The notes: generated by a model not told the origin, from the letters alone. Positions 1 through 7,566 are shown, counted from the stretch's first letter. The stretch is 14,801 nucleotides of DNA from Rubrobacter sp. (GCA_016781705.1 JADDPV010000237.1:1-14801), one strand, 5' to 3'. Numbers and translations are program-made.

Positions 1-737
1 CCCCGCGACCAGTTCCTCGCCCTCCTCGGCAGACGCGAAGACCCCGACAGCGGAGGCCGCCAGATGCCCGGCCACTTCTCCAACCGTGGCCTCAACATCG
101 TCACCGCCTCCGCCCCCGTCAGCGTCTAGTACCCGCAGGCCACCGGCTCCGCCCTCGCCTTCAAGATGCGCGGCGAGGACGGTGTGGTCCTCGCGTGCGG
201 AGGCGAGGCGTCCACGAGCGGCGGCGACTGGCACGAGGCGATGAACTTCGCCGGCATCCGCGACCTGCCCGTCATTTTCCTCATAGAGAACAACGCTTAC
301 TCTATCTCTATGCCCGAGAAGATGCAGGTCGCCGGCGCGATTGCCAGGCGCGCCGAAGGCTACGGCTTCCCCGGCGTCTCGGTGGACGGTAACCACGTCC
401 TCGCCGTCTACGAGGTCGCAAAGGAGGCCGTCGAGCGCGCCGCCGCGGCGAAGGCCCCACGCTCATCGAAGCTAAGACGTATCGCCTCACGGCCCACTCC
501 TCCGACGACGATGACCGGCGCTACCGCGAGCGCGAGGAGATAGAGGACTGGCGCCAGAAGGACCCCATCTCCCGCTTCGAGAAGTACCTCGAAGAAGCCG
601 ACGTTCTCGACGCGGAGAAACGCGAGGAGGTGGCGGCGGAGATAAATGCCGAGGCGGACGAGGCGGTGGAGTACGCCCAGAGCGTCCCCCAGGCCGACCC
701 CGAGGAGGCCCTCGAACGCGTCTACGCGGAGGGGTAG
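1..737 (+). pseudogene. 2-oxoacid dehydrogenase E1 alpha subunit, broken, 5' end outside window
   Basis: This is the thiamine-diphosphate-dependent E1 alpha subunit of a pyruvate or branched-chain 2-oxoacid dehydrogenase. In frame from base 1 the translation has RQMPGHFS, then PQATGSALAFK, then the cofactor region GEASTSGGDWHEAMNFAG followed by IENNAYSIS, as expected of E1 alpha. Two lesions are visible. A TAG at 127-129 sits where the family motif (V-x-T-Q-x-P) has Gln, so CAG to TAG is the likely change. One base is missing near 443-449: the first frame ends at 543, while the third frame resumes with GEGPTLIEAKTYRLTAHS and runs to the TAG at 735-737, the expected C-terminus. E1 beta starts five bases later, so this was the first gene of an E1 alpha-E1 beta operon. 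Sequencing error is the alternative, but the damage next door makes true decay likely. Confidence 0.85.
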
Positions 738-741
738 GGGA

Positions 742-1575
742 GTGGCGACGAAGAACCTGCTGCAGGCCATCGGTGAGGGTCTGGCCGAGGAGATGTGTGC
801 CGACGGGATGGTGATGGTGCTGGGTGAGGACGTCGGCCGGGCCGGGGGCGACTTCCGGGTCACGCAGGGTTTACAGGACGAGTTCGGGCCCTCCCGGGTC
901 ATGGACACGCCGCTCGCGGAGAGCCTCATCGTCGGCGCGGCCATCGGATTGTCCGTCAACGGGATGCGGCCGGTGGCGGAGATACAGTTCGCGGACTTCA
1001 TCCCGCCGGCGTTCGACCAGATCGTCAGCGAGGCCGCCCGCTTCTACTACCGCTCCAACGGGGCCTATCCGTGCCCGATCACCATCCGCGTCCCCTCCTA
1101 CGGCGTCGTCCCCGGCGGGGCCCTCTACCACTCCCAGAGTGCCGAAGCCTACTTCTGCAACACCCCCGGCCTCAAGGTCGTCACCCCGACGTTCCCCGCC
1201 GACGCCAAGGGGATGCTCAAGAGCGCCATCCGCGACCCCAACCCCGTCCTCTTCTTCGAACACAAGCGGACGTATCGTCTCATCAAGGAGGACGTGCTGG
1301 AGGACGACTACGACGTGCCGCTGGACAGGGCTCGCGTCCACCGCGAGGGGTCGGACGTAAACGTCGTCGCCTATGGGCTGGTGCTGTACACGGCTCTGGA
1401 GGTCGCCGGGAAGTTGTCCGAAGAGAGCGGCGTCGAGGTCGAGGTGGTCGAGCCGTGGTCGCTCTACCCGCTGGATAGAGAGACGATCCTGGAGTCGGCA
1501 AGGAAGACTGGGCAGGTACTGGTCGTTCTCGGTGGAGATAGCGGCGGTGGTGGCGCAGGAGGCGTTCCTGACCGG
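742..1575 (+). pseudogene. 2-oxoacid dehydrogenase E1 beta subunit, 3'-truncated and frame-broken
   Basis: E1 beta supplies the transketolase-like pyrimidine and C-terminal halves of the E1 heterotetramer. The GTG start at 742 follows a purine-rich ribosome site (GGAGGGG, 729-734 region) and the E1 alpha stop. The first 260 or so codons are well preserved: GEDVGRAGGDFRVTQGL, MDTPLAESLIVGAAIGLS, EIQFADFI and YRSNGAYPCPITIRVP are typical. The reading frame fails at about 1527, after the motif ARKTGQVLVV. The +1 frame then gives EIAAVVAQEAFL, which is the next E1 beta segment, so about a dozen residues (the usual H-E-x-x-x-x-G-G-x-G-x stretch) were lost out of frame. After about 1575 E1 beta similarity ends and an MFS transporter sequence begins; the last 60 to 70 residues and any E2 gene are gone. 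The 440-codon open frame that continues to 1968 is not a real product. Confidence 0.85.
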
Positions 1576-1930
1576 GCTGGTGGGTGGCTCCATCGTGCTG
1601 CAGATGGCGGCACTGACGATCGCCGCTCTGGGGATCTACAGCTGCCTCGGCACTTTCTGGTCGCTGCCCACGGCCTTTTTGAGTGGCACGGCCGCGGCGG
1701 CCGGCATAGCTCTCGTCAACTCCGGCGGCTTCGTGGGACCCTACGCGGTCGGAGCCCTAAGCGAGGCGACCGGCGCGTCCTACGCGGGGATGCTCTTCCT
1801 CGCCGTCCTGATACTGCTCGCCGCCTTCCTCGCCCTCGCTGTCCAGCACGAACGCAGCCTGGAAGAGGTCGGAAGGGTCATCTCCTCCGTCACCGCGCCA
1901 ACCAACCCCAACACCCGGACGAGCAACTGA
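1576..1930 (+). pseudogene. MFS transporter C-terminal fragment
   Basis: This is the last third of a major facilitator superfamily permease, most like the anion:cation symporter group that carries small organic acids. Visible segments are ALTIAALGIYS, FWSLPTAFLSGTAAAAGIA, GGFVGPYAVGALSEATG and a final helix MLFLAVLILLAAFLALAV, then a short charged tail and TGA. In the family the stretch after ALVNS usually reads I-G-N-L-G-G-F-V-G-P; here it reads ALVNSGGFVGP, so four residues are missing in frame. There is no start codon of its own: the frame is entered from the shifted end of E1 beta. It is therefore a 5'-truncated remnant joined to E1 beta by a deletion or rearrangement. Confidence 0.75.
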
Positions 1931-1982
1931 ACGCCGCCACGCGCGAGGACGCGCGCCCTGAGCTATGATCGGGCCGGTGCGT

Positions 1983-1988
1983 TAGAAT
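1983..1988 (+). promoter_or_regulatory. putative -10 box for panB, leaderless arrangement
   Basis: TAGAAT lies nine bases before the panB ATG. Transcription would then start at or beside the start codon, leaving no room for a ribosome site, and none is seen. No good -35 hexamer is visible at the usual distance. The same hexamer occurs at the same kind of distance before the carboxyltransferase gene (5979-5984). Confidence 0.4.
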
Positions 1989-1997
1989 AAAGTTTCT

Positions 1998-2879
1998 ATG
2001 GTGACCTCTCTACCTCGGCTTTTTCGTGACGCCAGGGCTCGCGGCGAGCGGCTGGCGATGATCTCGCTCTACGACGCGCCGACCGCGGCGTTGAGCTGCG
2101 ATGTCGGCGCCGACGTGCTCCTCGTGGGCGACTCGATGGGCAACGTCATCCTCGGTTACGACAGCACTTTGCCGGTCACGATGGAGGATATAACCCGCCA
2201 CACGGCGGCGGTCGTGCGCGGGGCGCGAGGATCCTCGCGCCCGAGCGTCCCGATCGTCGCCGACCTGCCTTTCGGCGGCTACACTGGCGTCGAGCTCGCG
2301 ACGCGCAACGCCGCGGCTCTCATGCGCGCCGGGGCGCACGGCGTGAAGCTGGAGGGGGCGGGACCGAGCGTGCTGGAGGCGGTCCGGGCGCTGGTCGAGA
2401 TGGGCGTGCCCGTCGTGGGGCACCTCGGCTTTACCCCGCAGTCCGCCCTGCGTTTCGAGAGCGTCGTGCAGGGGAAGACCGGCGAGGCGGCGGCCCGGCT
2501 GCTGGACGGGGCGCTCGCACTGGAGGCGGCCGGGTGCTGCGCCGTGGTCCTGGAGGTCGTGCCGGCCGAGGTCGCGCGGCGCGTGACGGAGGCACTCTCG
2601 ATTTCCACGGTCGGCATCGGCGCGGGCCCCGGCTGTGACGCGCAGGTCCTCGTGTGGCACGATCTGGTCGGCTTGACAGCGGGACCCTCGCTGCGCTTCG
2701 TCAAACGCTACGCGGATGCCCATACGCTCCTCAAAGAGGCCACCGGGGACTTCGTGAGCGAGGTACACGCGGGCGCGTTCCCCAAACCCGAGCACGGCTG
2801 GGAGATGGACGAGGCCGAGTTGCGCGGCTGGATGCCACGGGACGGCAGTAGTAAGGGCGGTGAGCACCAGGATGGCTGA
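1998..2879 (+). CDS. panB: 3-methyl-2-oxobutanoate hydroxymethyltransferase (PanB)
   Basis: PanB transfers a one-carbon unit from methylene-tetrahydrofolate to 2-oxoisovalerate, giving ketopantoate, the first committed step of pantothenate and CoA synthesis in the cytosol. The 293-residue product is normal length for this TIM-barrel family. Mg-binding Asp45 (LLVGDSMGN), Asp89 (VADLPFGGY) and Glu119 (VKLEGA), and the catalytic Glu187 (VLEVVP), are all present, as are GYDSTLPVTMED, VQGKT and IGIGAGPGCDAQVLVWHDL. A five-residue insertion (SSRPS, about 79-83) precedes the second metal ligand. The ATG at 1998 is chosen because it gives the normal N-terminus; GTG at 2001 is possible. It overlaps panC by 20 bases, so the two are probably one transcript. 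It is intact, unlike the genes on either side of the pan pair. Confidence 0.96.
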   Translation: MVTSLPRLFRDARARGERLAMISLYDAPTAALSCDVGADVLLVGDSMGNVILGYDSTLPVTMEDITRHTAAVVRGARGSSRPSVPIVADLPFGGYTGVELATRNAAALMRAGAHGVKLEGAGPSVLEAVRALVEMGVPVVGHLGFTPQSALRFESVVQGKTGEAAARLLDGALALEAAGCCAVVLEVVPAEVARRVTEALSISTVGIGAGPGCDAQVLVWHDLVGLTAGPSLRFVKRYADAHTLLKEATGDFVSEVHAGAFPKPEHGWEMDEAELRGWMPRDGSSKGGEHQDG

Positions 2880-3789
2880 AACTACCGACGTTCGTCGCGG
2901 CGGTTCGGACATGCGGGTGACAGAGACCGCGCGCGAGATGAGGGCTATCTCCGAGAGCTGGCGTTCGGCCGGGGAGAGGGTGGGTTTCGTCCCGACGATG
3001 GGGGCGCTGCACGCGGGGCACCTCGCCCTGGTGCAGACGGCCCGCGAGGAGTGCGACAGGATCGTGACCTCCATCTTCGTCAACCCCTCTCAGTTCGCGC
3101 CGGGGGAGGACTTCGATACCTACCCGCGATGGCTGGAGCGCGACAGTAAGCTGTTGATGGAGGCCGGCTGCGACGCCCTGTTCGCCCCGAATGTGGAGGC
3201 CATGTACGGTGGGAGTTCGGTCGAGCTGTCCCCTTCCGGGGAGCGGGTCTTCGTCGAAGTGGGCGAGGGAATTGGCGGGCTGTGGGAGGGCGCGGAGCGC
3301 CCCGGACACTTCCGCGGCGTGGCGACCGTCGTAACGATGCTCTTCCACGCGGTCGTCCCGCACCGGGCGTACTTCGGCGAGAAAGACTACCAGCAGCTCA
3401 GGATCATCCAACGCATGGTCCACAACCTCCTCTTCGATGTCGAGATAGTCCCGTGCCCCACGGTGCGCGAACCGGACGGCCTCGCCATGAGCAGCCGCAA
3501 CGCTAGACTCTCGACCGAGGAGCGCGAGGCCGCCGTAACGCTCTCGCGGGCGCTCCAAGCAGGAGCATCACTCGTGAAGGGCGGCGAGCGCGACGCCGCC
3601 AGACTGGAACGGGTGATGCGCGAAGTCTGCGGAGCCGAGCCCCTCATTGCCCTGCAATATGCGGCGGTGGTGGACACCGAAACCCTGTCTCCCCTGGATT
3701 CTCTGGGCGAACGCCCGGCGCGCTTCCTCATCTCCGCTCACGTAGGCGACATGCACCTGATCGACAACATCGCCGTGCCGCCCGTGTAA
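2860..3789 (+). CDS. panC: Pantothenate synthetase (PanC)
   Basis: PanC joins pantoate and beta-alanine using ATP to make pantothenate, the step after PanB and ketopantoate reductase. The nucleotidyltransferase HIGH-type motif is PTMGALHAGH (about 45-54), followed by SIFVNPSQFAPGEDFDTYPR, then FGEKDYQQL, and the KMSKS-like loop DGLAMSSRNARLS near residue 210. The ending LIDNIAV is usual. The longest form begins at GTG 2860, inside panB; ATG 2872 and ATG 2911 are also possible, and 2911 (MRVTETAREMR) matches the usual family start best, giving 292 residues. The overlap with panB suggests translational coupling. No panD (aspartate decarboxylase) or panE follows here, so beta-alanine and pantoate must come from genes elsewhere. 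Confidence 0.95.
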   Translation: MSTRMAETTDVRRGGSDMRVTETAREMRAISESWRSAGERVGFVPTMGALHAGHLALVQTAREECDRIVTSIFVNPSQFAPGEDFDTYPRWLERDSKLLMEAGCDALFAPNVEAMYGGSSVELSPSGERVFVEVGEGIGGLWEGAERPGHFRGVATVVTMLFHAVVPHRAYFGEKDYQQLRIIQRMVHNLLFDVEIVPCPTVREPDGLAMSSRNARLSTEEREAAVTLSRALQAGASLVKGGERDAARLERVMREVCGAEPLIALQYAAVVDTETLSPLDSLGERPARFLISAHVGDMHLIDNIAVPPV

Positions 3790-3811
3790 AGCGCGCCGTC
3801 TCGGAGGCCTT

Positions 3812-3823
3812 ACCGGGCCCGGT
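3812..3823. repeat. 12-base perfect palindrome after panC
   Basis: ACCGGGCCCGGT is self-complementary and sits 22 bases after the panC stop. It could be an operator or part of a weak hairpin, but there is no T run, so I do not call it a terminator. Chance is possible in DNA of this GC content. Confidence 0.3.
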
Positions 3824-3865
3824 TCCGCCGGTGGCTTCGCCCGCGCCGACTCTGTAACGACCGCC

Positions 3866-4008
3866 ATGAATACCCGCGGCTACGCGGCGGTAGCCGCCGC
3901 ACCGAGCCGTGCCGCACGCAAGCCACGGCCTCCGATCTGGTCGCGCTCGCCCTCGCCGTTACCTGGGCGCTCGCGGCCTGGCTGCTCGCCGGTGGAGGCC
4001 CGGTTTGA
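3866..4008 (+). pseudogene. small membrane protein ORF, probably frameshifted
   Basis: From ATG 3866 one frame gives MNTRGYAAVAAAPSRAARKP. The frame beside it then gives TASDLVALALAVTWALAAWL and ends GGGPV at TGA 4006-4008; that second part is a convincing membrane helix but has no start codon of its own. Joining them by a one-base shift near 3922-3930 would make a small one-TM protein of about 47 residues. The TGA overlaps the TTG start of the GNAT remnant (TTGA), the usual look of coupled genes, which supports this frame having once been translated. I do not recognise a family. It may simply be noncoding. Confidence 0.3.
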
Positions 4009-4289
4009 CCGGAGGAAGGGGAAGTGCGGAGGGGAGCTTCGATCCGGGGCGCATCAGCGTCCGCTATGCCGTGACCGGCGACGTCGAGGCGTTGCACCGC
4101 ATCTTCATCGGGCCGCGGGTGATCGAAGGCCATTGTAACTGCTGTGATGAGGCTTGGTGTTCCTACGACTCACAAAGGTTTACCCCGCATGTCTATGAGA
4201 AGTTCGAGATCAAGGGCAACCACCGCCGCTTCACCTTCCGAGATGGAGGCTACGCCGACGCCCACTCGATGGCGTGTGCGAAGGGTTGA
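4005..4289 (+). pseudogene. GNAT-family N-acetyltransferase remnant with internal deletion
   Basis: The N-terminal part ISVRYAVTGDVEALHRIF followed by GPRVIEG matches the start of YhhY-like GNAT acetyltransferases (usually I-R-x-A-x-x-x-D-A-E-A-L, then G-P-R-V-x-x-G). The end VYEKFEIKGNHRRFTFRDGG followed by YADAHSMA matches the family C-terminus (Y-E-K-x-G-F-E-x-E-G-T-x-R-x-x-x-x-R-D-G-x-Y-x-D). About 100 residues between them, including the acetyl-CoA-binding R/Q-x-x-G-x-G/A loop, are missing, and the connecting segment (HCNCCDEAWCSYDSQRF) is unlike the family. With 94 codons against about 170, the product cannot be an active enzyme. The TTG start at 4005 has a good ribosome site, GGAGG at 3994-3998. 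The gene ends seven bases from the end of the convergent potassium channel remnant. Confidence 0.65.
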
Positions 4290-4296
4290 GCCTGGA

Positions 4297-4648
4297 TCAT
4301 GGGTGGTCTTCTTTCTTCTCTTGCCTCGCGTCTTCGCAGCTGGCGCGGCGGTTCAGGGTCTCCTGAGCCAGGGTGTTCACGCATCCGGCCAGGAGGCCGG
4401 GCCCGGTGAGGATGTAGACGATGGTGAAGATTTTGCCGACCGCCGTTTGGGGGGGCGAGGTCCCCGTAGCCGACGGTGGTCAGGGTGGTGACGCTGAAGT
4501 AGAGCAAGTCCAGAAAGCTTCAACCCTCCACGTTGCTGTAGAAGAGCGTCCCGCCCAGGAGTGTCGCGAGCACGAGGAAAACGAGCGCCCGGAACTGGGA
4601 GTCTCTCCTGTATGCTCCCACGACGGCGCGAAAGAAGCGGATGAGCAC
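4297..4648 (-). pseudogene. two-TM potassium channel (Ion_trans_2 type), broken
   Basis: Read on the - strand, a first helix ALVFLVLATLLGGTLFYSNVEG is followed by LYFSVTTLTTVGYGD, the pore helix and K+ selectivity filter. The second helix FTIVYILTGPGLLAG and a tail ending KKEDHP at TGA 4297-4299 follow in another frame. Lesions: TGA at 4522-4520 stands where the family has Trp (EG-W-S-F-L-D), a TGG to TGA change; and a run of seven C (plus-strand G 4449-4455) has one base too many, since removing one restores PQTAVGKIFTIVYILTG. Total length 352 is one over a multiple of three, as expected. The GTG at 4648 is the first start in frame. It lies downstream of the AI-2E transporter gene on the same strand and may once have been co-transcribed with it. 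Confidence 0.8.
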
Positions 4649-4734
4649 CAGGAAGAACTGATCACCCCCGGTCTCCTCCTCCCGAGGACCTCATCGGCCC
4701 GTCCGCCGCGACGCCGGGTCCGACGCCACCACCC

Positions 4735-5871
4735 CTAACCTTCGGTCTTCAGGCGGACGCGGAAGAAGTCGAAGAGGACGCGCAGCACCGCGAGCGCCGG
4801 GACGGCGACGATGACGCCCAGGATGCCGGCCAATCCCCCGCCGGCTATCACGGCGAGAAAGACCAGCACCGGGTGTACGCGCAGGGCGTCGCCCTGGACC
4901 TTGGGCGTCAGGAAGTTGCCCTCCAGCTGTTGAATCACCACGAACAGCACGACCGTCAGCGCGACGGTCGTGGCGGGGTCGTCCGTGGTGAGGGCCACGA
5001 GCATGGCCGGGACGGCGCCGAGGAACGCCCCCAGGTACGGTATGACCGCCGCGACGGAGACCCACGCGCCCAGAGCCAGAGCGTAAGGCACGCCCAGGAA
5101 CCACAGCCCGATCGCCGAGACGACGCCCTGGATCACGAGCACGAAGGCGAGGCCGCTCAGGTACTTCGAGAGCGAGTAGCCGAAGGCGTCCCAGAGCGTG
5201 CGCGCGTCGCGGCGGTAGCCGTGGGGTGCGGCGCGCAAGAACGCCGCCTTCATCCGGCGCACGTCCACGAGCAGGTACACGCCGATGAACGCGACGCCGA
5301 AGAGGGTGAGTAAGAAACCGAAGGTGCCGGTCACGACGTTCAAGGCCCCGCCCAGGACGTTGCCGGCTATCGTCCTGGCGCCGTTGGCGAGGTCGTCCCT
5401 GGCCCTGGAGGAGATCTCCTCCGGATCTCCCGGCAGGAGGCCCCTGTCCCGCAGAAGGCCCAAAACGTCGTTCAGGTAACGCTGCGCGTCGCTCGCTATG
5501 GACGGCAGGGCCTGGACCAGCGCCGCGACCTGCTCCGCCACCAGCGGCACGAGCACCAGCCCCGCGAGCACCAGGAGCCCCACGACGAACAGGAACGAGA
5601 CCAGGATGGCGAGGCCGCGTGGCATGAAGCGCGAGAGGAAACGCACCGGGAAGGAGAGGACGAGGGCGAGCGCGACGCCGCCCAAAGCGGTCGTGAGTAC
5701 GCCCGGCACCCTCCACACGACGTAAGCCAGCACGAAGAGAACGGCCAGCAGCACAACGGTTCGGGTGCGTTTGGAGATCCGGATAGGGGTCGGCCGCGCG
5801 GTGACGTCCGGCTCGGTCTCGGGACCCGCCGGCCCGCGACGCCGCCCCGGTCTCGTCGTCCCCCTCTTCAC
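4735..5871 (-). CDS. AI-2E family transporter (PerM/YdiK-like membrane protein)
   Basis: This integral membrane protein belongs to the AI-2E transporter family (former UPF0118), whose proven members export the signal autoinducer-2 or move Na+/H+; the substrate here is unknown. After a basic, Pro- and Arg-rich N-terminus (1-37) come helices at about 38-55, 57-75 and 85-110, a soluble segment (about 115-170) and further helices. The family signatures are PYLGAFLGAVPAMLVAL, then QLEGNFLTPKVQG and the ending GGLAGILGVIVAVPALAVLR. The 378-residue length is normal. The same frame is open far upstream, across the opposite-strand carboxyltransferase gene, but that is a coding shadow. I choose GTG 5871 because it gives the usual N-terminal length; a TAGGCT box lies seven bases before it. 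The stop is TAG. It is divergent from the carboxylase operon. Confidence 0.9.
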   Translation of the reverse strand: MKRGTTRPGRRRGPAGPETEPDVTARPTPIRISKRTRTVVLLAVLFVLAYVVWRVPGVLTTALGGVALALVLSFPVRFLSRFMPRGLAILVSFLFVVGLLVLAGLVLVPLVAEQVAALVQALPSIASDAQRYLNDVLGLLRDRGLLPGDPEEISSRARDDLANGARTIAGNVLGGALNVVTGTFGFLLTLFGVAFIGVYLLVDVRRMKAAFLRAAPHGYRRDARTLWDAFGYSLSKYLSGLAFVLVIQGVVSAIGLWFLGVPYALALGAWVSVAAVIPYLGAFLGAVPAMLVALTTDDPATTVALTVVLFVVIQQLEGNFLTPKVQGDALRVHPVLVFLAVIAGGGLAGILGVIVAVPALAVLRVLFDFFRVRLKTEG

Positions 5872-5878
5872 GCTCGGT

Positions 5879-5884
5879 AGCCTA
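5879..5884 (-). promoter_or_regulatory. possible -10 box for the AI-2E transporter gene
   Basis: On the - strand TAGGCT lies seven bases before the GTG at 5871, the same spacing as the TAGAAT box before the carboxyltransferase on the other strand. No convincing -35 box is seen. If real, the mRNA would be leaderless. Confidence 0.25.
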
Positions 5885-5978
5885 CCATCTCGCGTGCACG
5901 GTCGTCTCGCGCCGGCTACGTCTTTGCCCCTCGGAGTCGTCCCCGCCGTCCTTGCGGGCGAGCGTCCCTTCGCGCTGC

Positions 5979-5984
5979 TAGAAT
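5979..5984 (+). promoter_or_regulatory. putative -10 box for the acyl-CoA carboxylase operon, leaderless arrangement
   Basis: TAGAAT is separated by seven bases from the ATG at 5992, which has no ribosome site in front of it. Transcription would begin at about the A of the ATG. The only TTG-type -35 candidate (TTGCGG, 5952-5957) is 21 bases away, which is too far, so recognition would rest on the -10 box. Confidence 0.45.
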
Positions 5985-5991
5985 CTCTACC

Positions 5992-7566
5992 ATGCAAGAC
6001 GAAAGGCTCGGGGAGGACACGACTGCCGGGAAACTGGAGGGCCTCGAACGGCTGCGCGAGAGGGCGGCCAATCCGGCCCCCGAAGAGGCTGTCCGGCGTC
6101 AGAAGGAGAAGGGCAAGCTCACGGCGCGCGAGCGCATCGAGCTGCTGCTCGACCCCGGCACCTTCGTCGAGCTCGACCGCTACCGCGTCCACCGCTCCTA
6201 CAACTTCGGGTTGGAGGAGAACCGGCCGCTCGGCGACGGGGTCGTCACCGGCTACGGCGAGGTGATGGGTAGGAAGGTGTGCGTCTTCAGCCAGGACTTC
6301 ACAGTGTTCGGCGGGTCGTTGGGGGAGATGTACGCGCAGAAGATCTGCAAAGTCATGGACCTCGCCCTGAATACCGGCTGCCCCATCGTCGGCATCAACG
6401 ACTCGGGCGGGGCGCGCATCCAGGAGGGCGTCGTCTCCCTGGCCGGCTACGCCGACATCTTCCACAGGAACGTCCTCGCCAGCGGGGTGGTGCCCCAGGT
6501 CAGCGTGATCATGGGCCCCTGCGCCGGAGGGGCGGTCTACTCCCCGGCCATCACCGATTTCGTCTTTATGGTCGAGGAGACGAGCCACATGTTCATCACC
6601 GGACCCGACGTGATAAAGAGCGTCACCGGCGAAGAGGTGACCCAGGAGGAGCTCGGCGGCGCCGTCACCCATAACACCAAGTCCGGCGTCGCGCACTTCT
6701 CGGCCCCCGACGAGGAGGCGTGCCTCGAAGACGTGCGCTTTTTGCTCTCGTTCCTCCCTGAGAACAACCTGGAGAGCGCCCCGTACTTCATCCCCACCGA
6801 CGACCCCCAGCGCGCGGACGAGGACCTGGCGTCCCTCCTCCCGGACTCCAACAACCGCCCCTACGATATGCGCGAGGCCATCGGGCACGTCGTGGACGAC
6901 GGAGAGTTCTTCGAGGTGCAGGAAGGGTGGGCGCAGAACCTCGTCGTCGGCTTCGCCCGGCTCGACGGGCACGCCATCGGCGTAGTCGGCAACCAGCCGG
7001 CGGTGCTCGCGGGGACGCTCGATATGGACGCGAGCGTGAAGGGGGCGCGGTTTGTGCGCTTCTGCGACGCGTTCAACATCCCGCTGCTCACGTTCGTGGA
7101 CGTTCCGGGGTTCCTGCCGGGGACGGACCAGGAGTGGGGCGGTATCATCCGCCACGGGGCGAAGCTCCTCTATGCCTTCTCCGAGGCGACCGTGCCCAAG
7201 ATGACGGTCATAACCAGGAAGGCATACGGTGGGGCCTACGACGTCATGAACTCCAAGCACATCGGCGCGGACGTGAACGTGGCCTGGCCGACCGGTGAGG
7301 TCGCGGTGATGGGCGCGGCTGCGGCCGTCGGCATCATCCACCGCCGCCGCATCAAAGAGGCCGAGGACCCCGAAGCCGAGCGCGAGGCCCTGATCTCCGA
7401 CTACGAGGAGAAGTTCAACAATCCCCTGATCGCCGCCGAGATGGGCTACATAGACGATATCGTAGACCCGCGCGAGACGCGCCCGTACCTCATAAAGGCT
7501 CTCCAGATGGTCCGCACCAAACGTCCCGAACGTCCGGCGCGCAAGCACGGAAACATACCGCTTTGA
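5992..7566 (+). CDS. Acyl-CoA carboxylase carboxyltransferase (beta) subunit, propionyl-CoA type
   Basis: The protein moves the carboxyl group from carboxybiotin to an acyl-CoA, most likely propionyl-CoA, giving methylmalonyl-CoA. The 524-residue length and two crotonase-like halves fit the PccB/AccD5 family. The N half has KGKLTARERIELLLDPGTF, NDSGGARIQEGV (oxyanion loop) and GPCAGGAVYSPAITDF; the C half has FVDVPGFLPGTDQEWGGIIR, then KAYGGAYDVMNSKHIGAD and AWPTGEVAVMGAAAAVGI. Asp417 in GGAYDVM lines up with the PccB Asp422 of Streptomyces coelicolor, which sets preference for propionyl- over acetyl-CoA; acetyl-CoA enzymes have a hydrophobic residue there. ATG 5992 gives the usual start and has no ribosome site. 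It heads a run of same-strand genes that includes the epsilon-like and biotin-bearing subunits. Confidence 0.95.
   Translation: MQDERLGEDTTAGKLEGLERLRERAANPAPEEAVRRQKEKGKLTARERIELLLDPGTFVELDRYRVHRSYNFGLEENRPLGDGVVTGYGEVMGRKVCVFSQDFTVFGGSLGEMYAQKICKVMDLALNTGCPIVGINDSGGARIQEGVVSLAGYADIFHRNVLASGVVPQVSVIMGPCAGGAVYSPAITDFVFMVEETSHMFITGPDVIKSVTGEEVTQEELGGAVTHNTKSGVAHFSAPDEEACLEDVRFLLSFLPENNLESAPYFIPTDDPQRADEDLASLLPDSNNRPYDMREAIGHVVDDGEFFEVQEGWAQNLVVGFARLDGHAIGVVGNQPAVLAGTLDMDASVKGARFVRFCDAFNIPLLTFVDVPGFLPGTDQEWGGIIRHGAKLLYAFSEATVPKMTVITRKAYGGAYDVMNSKHIGADVNVAWPTGEVAVMGAAAAVGIIHRRRIKEAEDPEAEREALISDYEEKFNNPLIAAEMGYIDDIVDPRETRPYLIKALQMVRTKRPERPARKHGNIPL

Noticed and set aside
646..1968. The uninterrupted 440-codon frame as a single E1 beta gene
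   Set aside because: The real start is GTG 742, and after about 1527 this frame is Gly/Arg-rich nonsense while the true continuation lies in the next frame.
2010..3558. Long - strand ORFs opposite panB and panC
   Set aside because: They are Arg- and His-rich shadows of the two real genes, with no recognisable domain.
4735..7548. A 937-codon open frame on the - strand across the carboxyltransferase gene
   Set aside because: Only the part from 5871 down is the AI-2E transporter. The upstream part is the antisense shadow of a GC-rich + strand gene and has no protein-like sequence.
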